From contig MU404130.1 in the NCBI GenBank assembly GCA_022695795.1, positions 96,318 through 160,317 of the forward strand: a stretch of DNA of 64,000 bases. Direction: 5' to 3'. The notes under the pieces were generated by a model. That model did not search any database, had not been told where the DNA came from, and saw nothing but the letters and a program-made list of their open reading frames with translations. Position numbers and translations under genes: made by a program. This document shows positions 21,992-32,677 of the stretch, piece after piece; positions within the stretch are counted from its first letter, which is position 1, and the number at the start of each line of letters is the position of its first letter. The stretch comes from Biscogniauxia marginata (lineage: Eukaryota; Ascomycota; Sordariomycetes; Xylariales; Xylariaceae).

Positions 21992-22409
21992 GTGCTTGTT
22001 TGATGGTTCGGCGGGGGTGTGTAGTCGAGAGTTGATAGGGGAGGGATATTTTCATCTCGGCGTTGGCGCTGTAAGGTACGAGGGGAGAAGAATGGAGGCT
22101 TCTCTCCAGGCGTATTGGTAAATGGGACTGATTATAGCATCAATTGGCCTTTTTTTTTTTTTTGCCTCAGCCGTGCTATGTTATATAGCAGCTCCCGTCT
22201 CTCCTGTGGAGGCGACCCATGCCCCCTGATATCTCGCCTTTGAATAATGATTTCGTACCAGAACTCCGGCCAGTCATTCATCTACCCACCTCCATATAGA
22301 ACGCCGCGCAAATGCCCATATTGCCTTACTTAGCCCTTGACCTGTCTCCTTTGCTTTTCTGGCCCTCTCTCTCCTTTTCTTTCGTAGATTTCAGTCCTTA
22401 TATCCCGAC
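21992..22409. other. Intergenic, convergent 3' ends
   Basis: 0.4 kb spacer with a T13-like run near 22151. No gene seen. Confidence 0.5.
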
Positions 22410-23141
22410 TCAGCCTTTCCCCAAGTATCCCTCCCTCTCCATTACCTCGGGCGCAAACTTGACGAGGAATACGGTCCGACCGGGCCACATCTCGCCCTCC
22501 TCCTGGCGGCCGACGCTGTGGGCGGTGACGCGGGCGGGGAAGGCAGAGCCGTCGCAGACGCCCTCGATGATGCCGGCGACGTAGGCGGCGCAGTTGAGCT
22601 GGCTCATGTCCTTGGGCACGCTGATGTAGCGGTTGACGAGGGGCTCGTTGTCGATGATCATGTACTCGTCGGGCTTGGAGGGGTCGGACGACTTCTCGAG
22701 CCCGTCCGCCGCCTGCCCGAACAGGTGCTGCCACACGTTGATCTTGATGAAATGCAGGAGCGTGATGATGTTTAACGGCCGCGTCTGCGACCGCGCCGGC
22801 TCGCGGTACAGGAGGAGGTCGAGGAGCTTTAGGCCGATTGGATGGCCTTGCACGTTGAGCCTGCGGGATCGCGAAAGAAACAAACGTTAGAAAGACAAGA
22901 CGAAGGGCTCGAAATGGACAGATGTGATTCGCACTCACCGTTTCTCTAGGTCTTGGATGCTTTCGATCTTCTTGGACGCATAGCCGACCATCTCGGAGAA
23001 GAGGTAGGCGAAGCTAGCGCCGCTGAGCTCTGCCGTCTTGGACCGGTTTAAGGGCCTGTGGTATATCGTCTTGCCGTTCGTCGGGTAGCGGAGCCCCGGC
23101 TGCTCTTTGGCGCCGCCTTTACCCGGCTGAATGCTCGACAT
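22410..23141 (-). CDS. TRS31: TRAPP complex subunit Trs31/TRAPPC5 (217 aa)
   Basis: Exons (minus strand) 22939-23141 and 22410-22860 with a 78-nt intron (GTGAGT...CTAAC...GCAG); the sum is 218 codons including the stop. TRAPP is a Golgi tethering and Rab (Ypt1) exchange complex, and Trs31 is one of its core subunits. The sequence shows the family core: ASFAYLFSEMVGYASKK near residues 43-59, then HPIGLKLLDLLLYRE, and the characteristic NCAAYVAGIIEGVCDGSAFP in the C-terminal third. The N-terminal 35 residues are polar and variable, as in other fungi. The length fits between human TRAPPC5 and yeast Trs31. Confidence 0.95.
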
Positions 23142-23588
23142 TGCGCTCTCGGGGAAAGCTGGATCGTCGAGGTTGGAATATGGAGTCGTGGTTTCGTAGC
23201 TATCGCAGAGAGCTGTCGCGTGTGGGTGCGTGCGTATGGAAGGGAAGGTAAGGGAATTGATTACGACTGAAGTTCAAAGCTGGCACTGCACTAATAAGTT
23301 AAGGCGGCCCCACTTTGAGAGCCATCGGACTTTTATATGCAAGATACATTCATGGTACTTAGTGGTTAAGGTAGTTTATTTGTTTCTGGATTGTATGATA
23401 TACATACCCATGCCCATGAACACGACATTTCAGATTATTGTGAAAAACAAAACCAGTGTCTTATGAGGTAATGCTGCTGACTAGGCGAGAAATGGTTCGA
23501 TATATGAATTATGTCCGAGTTTCTATGCCTCTAATTATGATCTATGAAGTGCACTCTATGCATTTTTGAGTATCGTCAACTACCTTGC
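23142..23588. other. Spacer between two minus-strand genes
   Basis: 0.45 kb that contains the TRS31 promoter and the 3' flank of the Sec14-like gene. Nothing else noted. Confidence 0.5.
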
Positions 23589-24641
23589 TTAGTTCGCTGC
23601 TTCCGAGTCTTTGGCTGCTGTCTCATCCCGAGTCGCTGCCATAGGGGGTTGCGAATGTGATACCCCATGTGGAACATGTCCTTTGAGGTAATCTTCCGTC
23701 TCACCGATCTGCTTTCCTCCGGCTTCCCATCTTCGGGTCCATTCGGCACGCCTCTCGCTACTAAGCTTGTGCAAGGCTGGCCAATAAACGGAATGGTCGT
23801 ATTCAAATTGCAGCTCACCGCCGCCAAACTCAGTCCATAGCTGTTCCTTGGGAACATACTGAGTCATGTCCTCGTTGAACTTCAGCTTCTCTTTCGTCAG
23901 GGGATCGATGAAAGGTGTGATCAGCTTGAAGAAACCCCAGACGACCCACGGAACTGTCAAACGGGTTAGCTGATCCGAGTCTCTCGAAGTGACGAGTTTT
24001 GGCATACCATTGATAATCATAGCCCGCCCCAGTCTCTCTGGATAATGTGTTTGTAGGATGTGTAGCACCTCGCGACCCTGGTTGATGCCGGGAGCGGTAT
24101 AGGAGCGGTTCTTGCCCTGCTTGAAGTTGATGAGAAGACTAAGAGTCTCCTGTTGAGAGGGCATAAGCTCAATGACACGTTCGAGCATGTAAACCAGATG
24201 CTGATTCTGTCTTGGCGATACGTCAGTGTTTTGGCGACCCGGGAGCAAGTAGTGGCACGGGCGGCTGTGGATGTCAAAGCCCAGAATGACTTGTTTTCCA
24301 GTCTCGTTCTCAGGCCCGATGTGCTCTGGCGTCAGCTCTTCGACCCCGTACTCCCTTCTCCAAGCCAGAGTCTCGAGCAATCGCTTCTCCGACTCCTTCT
24401 GGTGCCACTTGGTAGCTCTTAGATACCTTAGAAGACACTCCTTCGTGAGCCACATCTTCTCGCTGTCAGTCAGGGGGCCTCCTTTTCCCTTGGTAGACGG
24501 AACTTCCGTCCATGTCTTTGCTCTTTCTAGAAGCCAATCATATTTGGATTGCTGCTCGGAAGTCAGCGGAGGCTTCTCAAGCGGGTTGCTGCTTGCAGCC
24601 GGAGCCGGAATGGGCGTTTGTAGAGGACCTGAAGCAGCCAT
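23589..24641 (-). CDS. Sec14-like CRAL-TRIO lipid-transfer protein (332 aa)
   Basis: Exons 24008-24641 and 23589-23953; ATG at 24639-24641 chosen because the upstream in-frame codons look like 5' leader. The N-terminal CRAL-TRIO-N helix region (about 55-110: ECLLRYLRATKWHQKESEKRLL) precedes the lipid-binding lobe (about 120-290: VILGFDIHSRPCHYLLPG, LLINFKQGKNRS, VLHILQTHYPERLGRAMIIN, VPWVVWGFFKLITPFIDP). Such proteins exchange phosphatidylinositol and other lipids between membranes; the sequence resembles the PDR16/CSR1 branch more than Sec14 itself. The 54-nt intron (23954-24007) lacks stops and is a multiple of three, so retention would insert 18 residues just before the conserved VPWVVWG. 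Confidence 0.92.
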   Translation of the reverse strand: MAASGPLQTPIPAPAASSNPLEKPPLTSEQQSKYDWLLERAKTWTEVPSTKGKGGPLTDSEKMWLTKECLLRYLRATKWHQKESEKRLLETLAWRREYGVEELTPEHIGPENETGKQVILGFDIHSRPCHYLLPGRQNTDVSPRQNQHLVYMLERVIELMPSQQETLSLLINFKQGKNRSYTAPGINQGREVLHILQTHYPERLGRAMIINGMPKLVTSRDSDQLTRLTVPWVVWGFFKLITPFIDPLTKEKLKFNEDMTQYVPKEQLWTEFGGGELQFEYDHSVYWPALHKLSSERRAEWTRRWEAGGKQIGETEDYLKGHVPHGVSHSQPPMAATRDETAAKDSEAAN

Positions 24642-25136
24642 CGTGAAGTCCAACTGCAGATTATAAAAGTTTAACAAAGTGGTCTGGTCGATTATGAACA
24701 AGTCTAAGAATTTACCTTGGAATGCAAGTAGGTAGGTAAACAAGAAGGAGGAAAGCTAACAGGTAGCTACCCTGGTAGTCTGGCCCCTGAACTGTTGGTT
24801 AGAGAAGGTAAAATAAATGAACTAAACCGTTTATTGGTTGATGCAGATATCGAAGTTGCCAGGGGACAGCTTGAGCTGAGACCCCTGCTAGAATGGTGCT
24901 GAATCTCTGGCCAAGGTGGGGCACCTAAGATCAGCTACGTAACTAGCTGTGCGAACCACTTAACGCGCTCGACGCGTGCTAGCTGCTAAATATACGTACA
25001 ATATACCACGCTAAGCTAAACCGCGTCGCTCTGCCCTGCCAACTCTTTCTTGTCTTGACACCTCCCAAGATATTAAACCAATAAGATTTATACTGGAAAT
25101 CAGCATTGCAAAGTCTTGAATTGAACCAGATTCAAA
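24642..25136. other. Divergent promoter, Sec14-like gene and POL12
   Basis: 0.5 kb between divergent starts. It includes an ACGCGCTCGACGCGT element at 24963-24977 that contains ACGCG, the core of fungal MBF (cell-cycle, DNA-replication) sites, which would suit a POL12 promoter. This is a motif match only. Confidence 0.4.
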
Positions 25137-27363
25137 ATGGCTGAAGCAGACCTTCAAGAGCTGAACCAGCGATTCGGCACGGGAAACAAGAACCTGGAAC
25201 CTGATGTTGTTGCTGAGCTGCAGTCTATCATGCGGATGCACTCCCTATCCGTCCAGGACCTATTTTTCAAGTGGGAATCCTACTGCATAAAGATGGATAT
25301 GGATGAGATTGAACTGTCAGTCGAAAGACTGAGGGCATTGAAGCAGGACATACAGGATGCCCTCGAGCGAAGCAATCGATCGCATCAAGTCCACATCAAG
25401 TCAGAGAAGCGCTCAGGCGCCACCCCGCGCACCACAGTCAAGAGTGGCGGCGATGTGTTTGGCATGTGCGTATACGGCTGGCATGAGGGTCTATCCAGAA
25501 GAGTGTGACGTGCTGATCCTGCTTGCATAGGTTGGACAGCTTGGTCCCTAATACACCAAGCGCCATGAAGTTGAGCAAGAGCGCAGCTAAGAAGAGGAAC
25601 CAACACGAGACTCCCTCTGTATCCCGTGTGAAGGCCAACATCCCAGGTAGCTCCCCTGACCATAGGAGTCCGATGCGAGTAGATAATCAGTTAGAGTCTA
25701 TGAATGCAATCCGGTAAGTCACATCTTAACTACTGTTCTACGACCAAGGGCTGAGATGTCGCAGGGTAGCTTCGTTTAATGATCGACAAAATCCGGGAGA
25801 GGTAATTGAGGTGCTGAATGATCACCTCAAACCTGCTGAGCCTCCTTCCGCACCCTATGGAGAACCACGCATCAAATTGACTGCGGCTTCAGACCAGAAG
25901 AAGCTGGGATACAAGACCCTAGCCATGAAGTCATCAGAGGCATCCGAGATCCTAGATGACCGGATAGACGAATTCCTTGATCTCGTAAGAGAGCATCATA
26001 AGCTAGACGAGAACGAATTTGGGAGTGCAGCAAGCCAGAGTACCACGGAAATCGTTGCTGTCGGCCGTATTGCATCGGATTCGTCCGAAGGCAAGCTGAA
26101 TGCCGCCTCCCTTGTCTTAGAAACTTCACGAAGGACGGGGGCGGGGCGCAGGATCCCACTGAACCTGCAGAAACTCGATGGCGGTTATCATTTCTTCCCT
26201 GGGCAGATTGTCGCATTCAAAGGTATCAACGCATCAGGCCACGAGTTCAGCGTCCGTGAGGTATTGGAAATACCCTTATTACACAATGCCGCCTCGACGC
26301 CAGCAGCAATCGAGGCGCACAGGGCGCGACTTCGAGGTGGTTCGGATGCGATGGATTCCGACGACGAGCCAGCTCCGTTGAATATCATCCTTGGCTCAGG
26401 CCCTTACACGACCGATGACAACCTTGATTTCGAGGCTCTGCACGCACTTTGTAGCCAGGCAGCTGGTACGTACGCCGACGTGCTTATACTGACTGGGCCA
26501 TTCATCGATGCCGACCACCCTCTCATCGCTACCGGCGACTTTGATCTCCCCGAGGATGCTACAATCGAGTCCGACACGGCGACGATGTCGACAGTGTTCA
26601 AGTACATGATCTCACCGGCTCTGAACCGCCTCGTAGCCTCGAACCCAACCATCAGCATCCTCCTAGTACCCTCGGTTCGCGACATTATTAACAAGCACGT
26701 GTCCTGGCCGCAGGACCCTTTCCCAAAGAAGGATCTCGGGCTACCCAAGACCGCCACCAAAGTCATCGGCAACCCCATGACGCTCTCCATTAATGAGGCG
26801 GTGCTTGGTATATCGTCTCAGGACATACTTTGGGATCTGCACCACGAGGAACTCGTCGGCGGCAAGCCCCCCGACACCAACCTCATGTCGAGGATCTCGA
26901 AGTATCTGATCGAGCAGCGACATTACTTCCCTATCTTTCCTCCTGTGGACCGGCGGAAGCTCCCCAAGGCCGGCACGATCGAGGGCTTGCCCATGGGAGC
27001 CGTGCTAGACACGAGCTATCTGAAGCTCGGGGAGATGGTCAATGTACGACCCGATATTATCATCGTGCCGAGTGCCTTACCGCCATTTGCTAGGGTAAGA
27101 AGCTTTTGGAATCCAACCTAGCCACCCCCCTCCCCAACACACACACTAAATACCAATATGCCTCATTTTGCTAACTATTCATCTTCTAGGTCGTGGAGAG
27201 TGTGTTGGTTATCAACCCGGGCTACCTCTCCAAACGGAGGGGCGCCGGGACGTACGCTCGCATGACACTCTATCCGCCCCAATTGACGGACGAGAAGGTG
27301 GGCAGTGCTATGATTGGTCACAAAGTATTTGAGAGAGCAAGGGTGGAGATCACAAGGATATAA
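25137..27363 (+). CDS. POL12: DNA polymerase alpha subunit B (671 aa)
   Basis: Exons 25137-25465, 25531-25713, 25765-27094 and 27190-27363; the sum is 672 codons including the stop. The B subunit is the non-catalytic scaffold of the polymerase alpha-primase complex needed to start DNA synthesis. The N-terminal helical domain (about 1-80) is followed by a Ser/Pro-rich linker with KKRNQHETPS and SPDHRSPMR, likely CDK-phosphorylated. Then come the OB fold (about 235-340) and the calcineurin-like phosphoesterase core (LTGPFIDADHPLI, LVPSVRDIINKHVSWPQDPF, GNPMTLSINEAVLGISSQDIL, IFPPVDRRKLPKA), ending VLVINPGYLSKRRGAGTYARM. The core is catalytically inactive in this family. Divergent from the lipid-transfer gene. 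Confidence 0.96.
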
Positions 27364-27508
27364 CAATATGAAAATCCTCCTTTTGGAGTGCGGGTTCGAG
27401 CATGAATTATCCCCCAAATTTAAGAGCTTGTACGTATAATGGAGTCCGCTAGTAGGTATGAATGTATAGTAATTCACGAGTAAGGGGAATCTTATGTGCC
27501 CCCTATAT

Positions 27509-28969
27509 TTATTTGGTGTCTATTTTTCGTCTCTTATCGCTCTCGTAACGATCCGCATCTCTCGACGAGTCCCTCTTCCTTCGGCTGCTGTGACCATCAC
27601 GATCATATCTTGGGGATCTCGATCTTGAACGGGGTCTCCGACGATCGTAATCATCTCGAGGACGATAGCTATTTCGATCACGATCACGATCACGATCACG
27701 GTCGCGGTCCCGCTCACGGTATCTATCACCATCCCGCCCGCGGCCTGAGTTTCTGGGACCATCCGGGGCATCAGGGACGGATTTCCGCTCGCCAAGAGGC
27801 ACCGCATTCGCTCCACCCGGACCAGACCTCTCCCCGTCGTGATCGGATCTGAACCTATCGTCCACGTTATACCGATCAAAGTTCTTGCTCGGCCTCGTGT
27901 CACGAATATCTCCCCAGCGGCCGGTATCCTCAGATTTGAGGTCCCTGTATTTGCTAGCACCTTTCTTGCCGAGTTTGGTCATATCGCGCATCTGCAGGGC
28001 CTTAGGAAGTAGTTCCCGATTCTTGACGTCGTCCGTAAACCGCGATCCCATGATATCTCTGTTAGCGAGGCCCTCGGCCTCGGCCTCCGCTTGGTAGAAG
28101 GCGCCCTTGTGGAAATACTTCTGCATGTACGACATCTTGCCCTTGGCGTCCTTCTCCTCTTTCTGTTTGGAGAGGAAAGCTTCGTCCTCGGCCTTTCGTT
28201 CTTCCTCGGTCAGGTTCCTCCGGCGCTCGACTTCCTCTCTCTCCTTTTCGCGGGCCTCGATGGCCTCACGCTCTCGCTTGATCCGCTTAATTTCGCGGAC
28301 TTTCCATGCGGCGTACTCGGCTTCTGGGTCCACATCGTCTTCGGTGTCGACGTCGTCTTCTTCGTCAACCACATCATCCCAATGCTTCTTGCCCGCCGCT
28401 TTCGCAGCCGCATCCTTGCGCAGCTGCTCCTCAACAAGCTCATCCATGGCCTTCTTCTTACGAGCTTCCTCCTCGGCCCACTTGGTCTCTTCATCTTCCT
28501 CCTTAACAAATTGTTTATTGGCGTTCCGTTGACTCTTAGGTACGAATTTGGGCTTCAGCATCAGCCGTCTCGGCGCCTCCTCTTCACTGCTTTCTTCCTC
28601 TTCCTCGTTGCTATCCTCTTCGCTTTCGTCCTCGCCCACATCGTCTTCGCTTTCTTCCGTCACGAAGCCCTCTTCGGCAGCCAGGCGAGCTGCTTTCTCG
28701 GCGGCGACGCGTCGGTCTTCAGCCTCCTGCCCCTGTTGCCGCCGTTCGTTGAGGTCTACTTTGCTGAGATTGCTGACGATTTTTCCGGCGCTGGGGACCT
28801 TCGGTGGAGGGGCAATCCTGTGTTCTTGTTTATGTTGCTTTTGCTCTTGCTCAGCCTCCCCGTCGCTACCTTCCGAGTCGGACTCAGAGGACGACACCGC
28901 GCCTGTGGGCTTTCCTGCACGGTAGCGCGAGGGTCTGACGGGATTGGCCGTCATGCGCTTCGGAGGCAT
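27509..28969 (-). CDS. MFAP1-type spliceosomal protein (486 aa)
   Basis: Single exon. The ATG at 28967-28969 (MPPKRM) is preferred over the in-frame ATG at codon -36, whose leader is Asn/Lys low complexity. The N-terminal half is very acidic with Glu/Ser runs. The MFAP1 domain follows: FVKEEDEETKWAEEEARKKK, HWDDVVDEEDDVDTEDDVDP, EYAAWKVREIKRIKRERE and GKMSYMQKYFHKGAFYQ. The C-terminus is an RD/RS-rich tail (seven RD repeats, then SRSRS). MFAP1 is a nuclear component that joins the spliceosome at the B-complex stage (known for animals; homologues in filamentous fungi). The 3' end is close to POL12's stop (145 bp, convergent). Confidence 0.93.
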   Translation of the reverse strand: MPPKRMTANPVRPSRYRAGKPTGAVSSSESDSEGSDGEAEQEQKQHKQEHRIAPPPKVPSAGKIVSNLSKVDLNERRQQGQEAEDRRVAAEKAARLAAEEGFVTEESEDDVGEDESEEDSNEEEEESSEEEAPRRLMLKPKFVPKSQRNANKQFVKEEDEETKWAEEEARKKKAMDELVEEQLRKDAAAKAAGKKHWDDVVDEEDDVDTEDDVDPEAEYAAWKVREIKRIKREREAIEAREKEREEVERRRNLTEEERKAEDEAFLSKQKEEKDAKGKMSYMQKYFHKGAFYQAEAEAEGLANRDIMGSRFTDDVKNRELLPKALQMRDMTKLGKKGASKYRDLKSEDTGRWGDIRDTRPSKNFDRYNVDDRFRSDHDGERSGPGGANAVPLGERKSVPDAPDGPRNSGRGRDGDRYRERDRDRDRDRDRDRNSYRPRDDYDRRRPRSRSRSPRYDRDGHSSRRKRDSSRDADRYESDKRRKIDTK

Positions 28970-29344
28970 GTTGGGCGATGATAGTGATGGAGGAAGTGCT
29001 AGGAGATATGGGGTTCCTTGAGCGTTGGAGCTTCGATTGTTGTTATTTTTATTTTTATTTTTACGGGATGGATGCACATAACGTCAAATTGCATAGAACA
29101 TAAGGTTAGCATGGAGACAGCTCCTGAAAAATGGGACCAGGGACTGGTGCTTGCTGGCTTGATAAGCGATAAGACAGCGATAAAGCACGATAAATTTTAT
29201 TAGTGGGGCTAGAAAGTACCGAATCACACTACACGAATTTATAGAATGGAAGGAGACTCTCATCAAGATGCAAAAGGGTAACATTTTTACAAACCAAAAC
29301 GCCTGACCGTGTATAGTGGCGAGAAACAGGGATTGTGTACAGCA
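28970..29344. other. Spacer and MFAP1 promoter
   Basis: 375 bases between two minus-strand genes, including an A/T-rich TTTTTATTTTTATTTTTA run near 29045-29062. No gene seen. Confidence 0.5.
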
Positions 29345-29954
29345 TCACAAGATGCCATCATTATCCTCGTCTATTTCTGGCCGCATAGGCTCTGATGCTA
29401 CCACAGCTGTGGTACCTGCGAGTTGCTTTCCACCTGGCGCCTCATTCATCTCGTCGTCTAGTTCGGATTCCTCCTGATCTTCTTCACTGTCGCTCTTCCC
29501 TCCTGTATGTTTCTGGGTGGTTGTAGGCAGCTGCTTGTTGACCTCGTCCCAGGCTTTCCTCCTTGAATGAATGTTTCGAGCCTGGCCTTTGCTCTTGGCA
29601 ACTTTCCGCTCCGTTCTCTCTATGATAGCGATAGCGCGGTCCTGCCCCCTCTCGTGTCTCTTGCGCGCTTTCGAGCTCATATTCCGGCCCTTTTTCGGTT
29701 TTTTCGAGACGCCTGCTCCATGGTGAATCGAAAGTATAGAGGGGCGGTGGTCAACCGACTCGGGAGGAGCCTGGACATTTTTCAGGGATTTGTCCGTATC
29801 GATGCTGGGAGAGGTTGCCCGCCTTGCTGCGCGAGAACGGATTGATGGCCCTACAAATAAGAAATGTTGTCAGTTCCAGCTCCAGCTCCAAATATTATAA
29901 TTTAATTGTGAGTTGCTGACCCTTCTTGTTCTTAGAAATTGCACCTTTCGCCAT
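29345..29954 (-). CDS. SLX9: Ribosome biogenesis protein SLX9 (179 aa)
   Basis: Exons 29921-29954 (34 nt) and 29345-29850; the sum is 180 codons including the stop. Slx9 binds pre-40S particles in the nucleolus and helps ITS1 processing and export of the small subunit. The first exon encodes MAKGAISKNKKG, and the second holds a basic middle section with two KKPKK-like clusters. The conserved C-terminal motif is SSKARKRHERGQDRAIAIIE then ERKVAKSKGQARNI..RRKAWDEVN (about 69-120), which matches the SLX9 family well. The end is acidic (EEDQEESELDDEMNE). Divergent promoter shared with the ubiquitin protease gene. Confidence 0.85.
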
Positions 29955-30493
29955 GATTGATCTTGGGTGTCCACTGTGCTTTATAAATCAACTTCGGGAT
30001 TTTACAAAGTCTCCTGCCCCGCCAGAAGTACTCAAAGTTGGTACCCCTTTGACCAGGCTTGCCAGGGTCGTACAAATGACAAAATGCCTCTTATCGATAA
30101 AGTGCACTAACCTTAAATCACTGCAGATTGCTCTGATAATCGATAGACCGGGCCCACTAAAAATAAGCTAACCGTCATGTCTCGAACTGGCAGAAAACGG
30201 CCTTGTTTGTCCTCGATTATTATTTCAAGTCCGTCGTCCAACCCCTGCGCAATCTGTACCTACCACCTCGCCTCACCTATAATACATCACGTACGTTTAA
30301 GCTCACGCAACAGCATCGCAACACATCCTCCAAGCGACTTACGGTCGGCCAGCCTGGAGGACGGATCCTTCTTCCTGCCATGGCTACTCTTCTCAATCAC
30401 AAACACCTCCCTCCGCCGCGACCTTGAACATACACATCTGCTACATCATCGCATGCTTCATTCATCTGCCATTCATTTCCACAAGACATCAGG
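29955..30493. other. Divergent promoter, SLX9 and ubiquitin protease
   Basis: 0.54 kb. Contains two ATCGATA-type elements (about 30092-30100 and 30137-30144) and a CT/CA-rich leader before the start at 30494. Confidence 0.45.
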
Positions 30494-32677
30494 ATGCACT
30501 CTCATCATCTCGAGAGGCCGCTCGACCGCCCCGATACCTACGATACCCATAAACTCCACGATAGCCCGTGGGATCGGTTGCAGCAGCCGAGCATCATCGT
30601 CCCTCTCGTCCTTATCCTATTCACCGTCTTCTACCAGTCTCTACATTCTTCTCCCTTCTCTCAGCCGCGACATCCCGGAGAGCTTCTGTGGGATTTTGTA
30701 GTCACCATCACGCCTGCAACCACCCTCTATACCCTCGACAACTGGCTCCATCCGCCTCTTTTCCCTATTCCTAAGTCTATGCTGCCTCCCCAGTCTCGAT
30801 CATATGCAGCGAAGAGCGAACTTCTTCGCAAGATCCTTGGCATGGACAAGCCAGGCAGTCTAGTCAACACTGTGGCTCGTGCCGGCAGAAGAAGCCTTTC
30901 CACCCTTTCGAGCAGTCCTTTCGTGAAACCGAACACCGATCAACCTCCCGGGCTCGGTAATTACGACAACTCTTGCTTCCAGAACAGCATCCTTCAAGGA
31001 CTATCATCTCTCAGGCCTCTTCCTGCGTATCTTGCGGTTGCATTAGGACAAAACACAGAGGATGGAGACGAAGACTCAGGCTCGGCGGCCACTCTACGAG
31101 ACCTAATATCGAAGCTGACGGATGTCGGCAACAATGGAACAACATTGTGGACACCAAGAAAGCTGAAATCGCTTGACACTTGGCAACAGCAGGATGCACA
31201 AGAATATTTTTCCAAGATACTCGATGAAGTCGACAAGGAGGTTAAGAAAGCAGTCCAGGCTCAACACCGGCTGTTAGGTTTAGAGATGAATAGTGTCAGA
31301 GACGAGACTGAGGATAGCCAACACAGTGATGATAGCGGCTACCAATCTTTGTCAGTTCTATCGAAAGCCGGATTCGAGGCTAGGCTTATGAGGAATCCAT
31401 TGGAGGGTTTAGTAGCACAACGGGTTGCTTGTGTTCAGTGTGGTTATTCCGAAGGGCTCTCTATGATACCTTTCAACTGCCTTACTCTGAATCTCGGGAT
31501 TGGCCAAGGAGGTCATGATCTATACGAGAGATTGGATTCCTATACCGACCTGGAAGCGATCCAGGGTGTGGAATGCGCAAAGTGCACTTTGCTCAAAGTC
31601 CAGAGACTTTTAAAGATGCATATCTCGAGGGGGAGAGATGTCGGTACGTCTGAAGAAACTCTGCAAGAACCCCTTTCTCGACTTGCAGCCGTCGAACTCG
31701 CCCTAGAGGAGGAGGATTTTGAGGAGAAGACGCTAGCGGACAAGTGCAAAATACCAAAACAACTTCGAGTTACATCGACCAAAACCAAACAGATGGTCAT
31801 AGCACGACCACCCCAGAGTCTTGCAATTCATATAAATAGGTCCGTTTTCGACGAGTATACAGGATTCATGTCCAAAAATCTCGCAGCGGTTCGGTTCCCG
31901 AGTGCTCTTGACCTTGGTCCATGGTGCCTAGGTAGTGCTGGCACCTCTACGACAGATAGAACGTCAGAAGAGGAGCAATGGCTATCGGATCCAATGTCTT
32001 CCATGGTTTCGGGAGATCTCAATCGATCAAAAATTACCGGCCCTATATATGAACTACGAGCCGTCATTACCCATCAAGGCCGACACGAAAACGGACACTA
32101 CGTGTGCTATCGCAAACATCCTCATCGTAGAGAAAAGGCAGTAGACTTTTCTGATAAAGACTTCAAGGCTCCAATAGATGGAGACGATAATAACATTCAG
32201 AATAATAAGGAGACATTAGTAGATACGCCATACCCTGGAGATTTCGAATCGAATCCGGATTTGAAATGGTGGCGGTTGAGCGATGAAACGGTTCGGCCAG
32301 TGTCTGAGGAAACAGTTCTGGCCCAAGGGGGAGTTTTTATGCTTTTCTACGACTGTGTGGATCCATATTCTGTTCTTGTCCCCAAGGACCATGGTAGTAG
32401 CATGAGGACTCCAAGCAGGACTAGCACAGACAAGATCCTGAGAATCGACCATGTTATGGCGGATGACACATCTGAAAACGACCAACAATTCCACGATACT
32501 ACATCTAATACAGAGGCACCAAAGCCAGTTGAAGTGGCGTTTTTGTCAGGTGTCGCTACGGAGAGTCAAGAAGCCCGGTATCAGCAGGCAAGGGCTACGA
32601 ATTCTTCCCTCACACCATTGCTACGTGATGGTGAGAGAGTCGATCCTGTTATTCCGCTGCACCGGCCCAATTCTTAA
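30494..32677 (+). CDS. Membrane-anchored ubiquitin-specific protease (727 aa)
   Basis: Single exon from ATG 30494. A hydrophobic segment (about residues 34-50, IIVPLVLILFTVFYQSL) and a second weaker one (66-82) suggest anchoring, as in yeast Ubp1 or Ubp16. The peptidase C19 catalytic domain starts near 152: GLGNYDNSCFQNSILQGL with catalytic Cys161. The His box is GRHENGHYVCYRKH with His535, and WWRLSDETVRPVSEE supplies the third residue (Asp597 region). Two CxxC pairs (CVQCGYSE and CAKCTLL) form the usual zinc ribbon of the fingers subdomain. It would remove ubiquitin from membrane or mitochondrial/ER substrates. The C-terminal 90 residues are polar and probably disordered. Confidence 0.93.
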   Translation: MHSHHLERPLDRPDTYDTHKLHDSPWDRLQQPSIIVPLVLILFTVFYQSLHSSPFSQPRHPGELLWDFVVTITPATTLYTLDNWLHPPLFPIPKSMLPPQSRSYAAKSELLRKILGMDKPGSLVNTVARAGRRSLSTLSSSPFVKPNTDQPPGLGNYDNSCFQNSILQGLSSLRPLPAYLAVALGQNTEDGDEDSGSAATLRDLISKLTDVGNNGTTLWTPRKLKSLDTWQQQDAQEYFSKILDEVDKEVKKAVQAQHRLLGLEMNSVRDETEDSQHSDDSGYQSLSVLSKAGFEARLMRNPLEGLVAQRVACVQCGYSEGLSMIPFNCLTLNLGIGQGGHDLYERLDSYTDLEAIQGVECAKCTLLKVQRLLKMHISRGRDVGTSEETLQEPLSRLAAVELALEEEDFEEKTLADKCKIPKQLRVTSTKTKQMVIARPPQSLAIHINRSVFDEYTGFMSKNLAAVRFPSALDLGPWCLGSAGTSTTDRTSEEEQWLSDPMSSMVSGDLNRSKITGPIYELRAVITHQGRHENGHYVCYRKHPHRREKAVDFSDKDFKAPIDGDDNNIQNNKETLVDTPYPGDFESNPDLKWWRLSDETVRPVSEETVLAQGGVFMLFYDCVDPYSVLVPKDHGSSMRTPSRTSTDKILRIDHVMADDTSENDQQFHDTTSNTEAPKPVEVAFLSGVATESQEARYQQARATNSSLTPLLRDGERVDPVIPLHRPNS

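Noticed and set aside
22330..22938. 202-codon minus-strand frame overlapping TRS31
   Set aside because: Arg/Pro-rich shadow in another frame of the TRS31 exon and intron.
28091..28981. Long plus-strand frames (296 and 125-141 codons) opposite MFAP1
   Set aside because: They are the antisense of a Glu/Lys/Arg-rich coding sequence, which produces long Leu/Phe/Ser-rich open frames. MFAP1 on the minus strand has clear family motifs.
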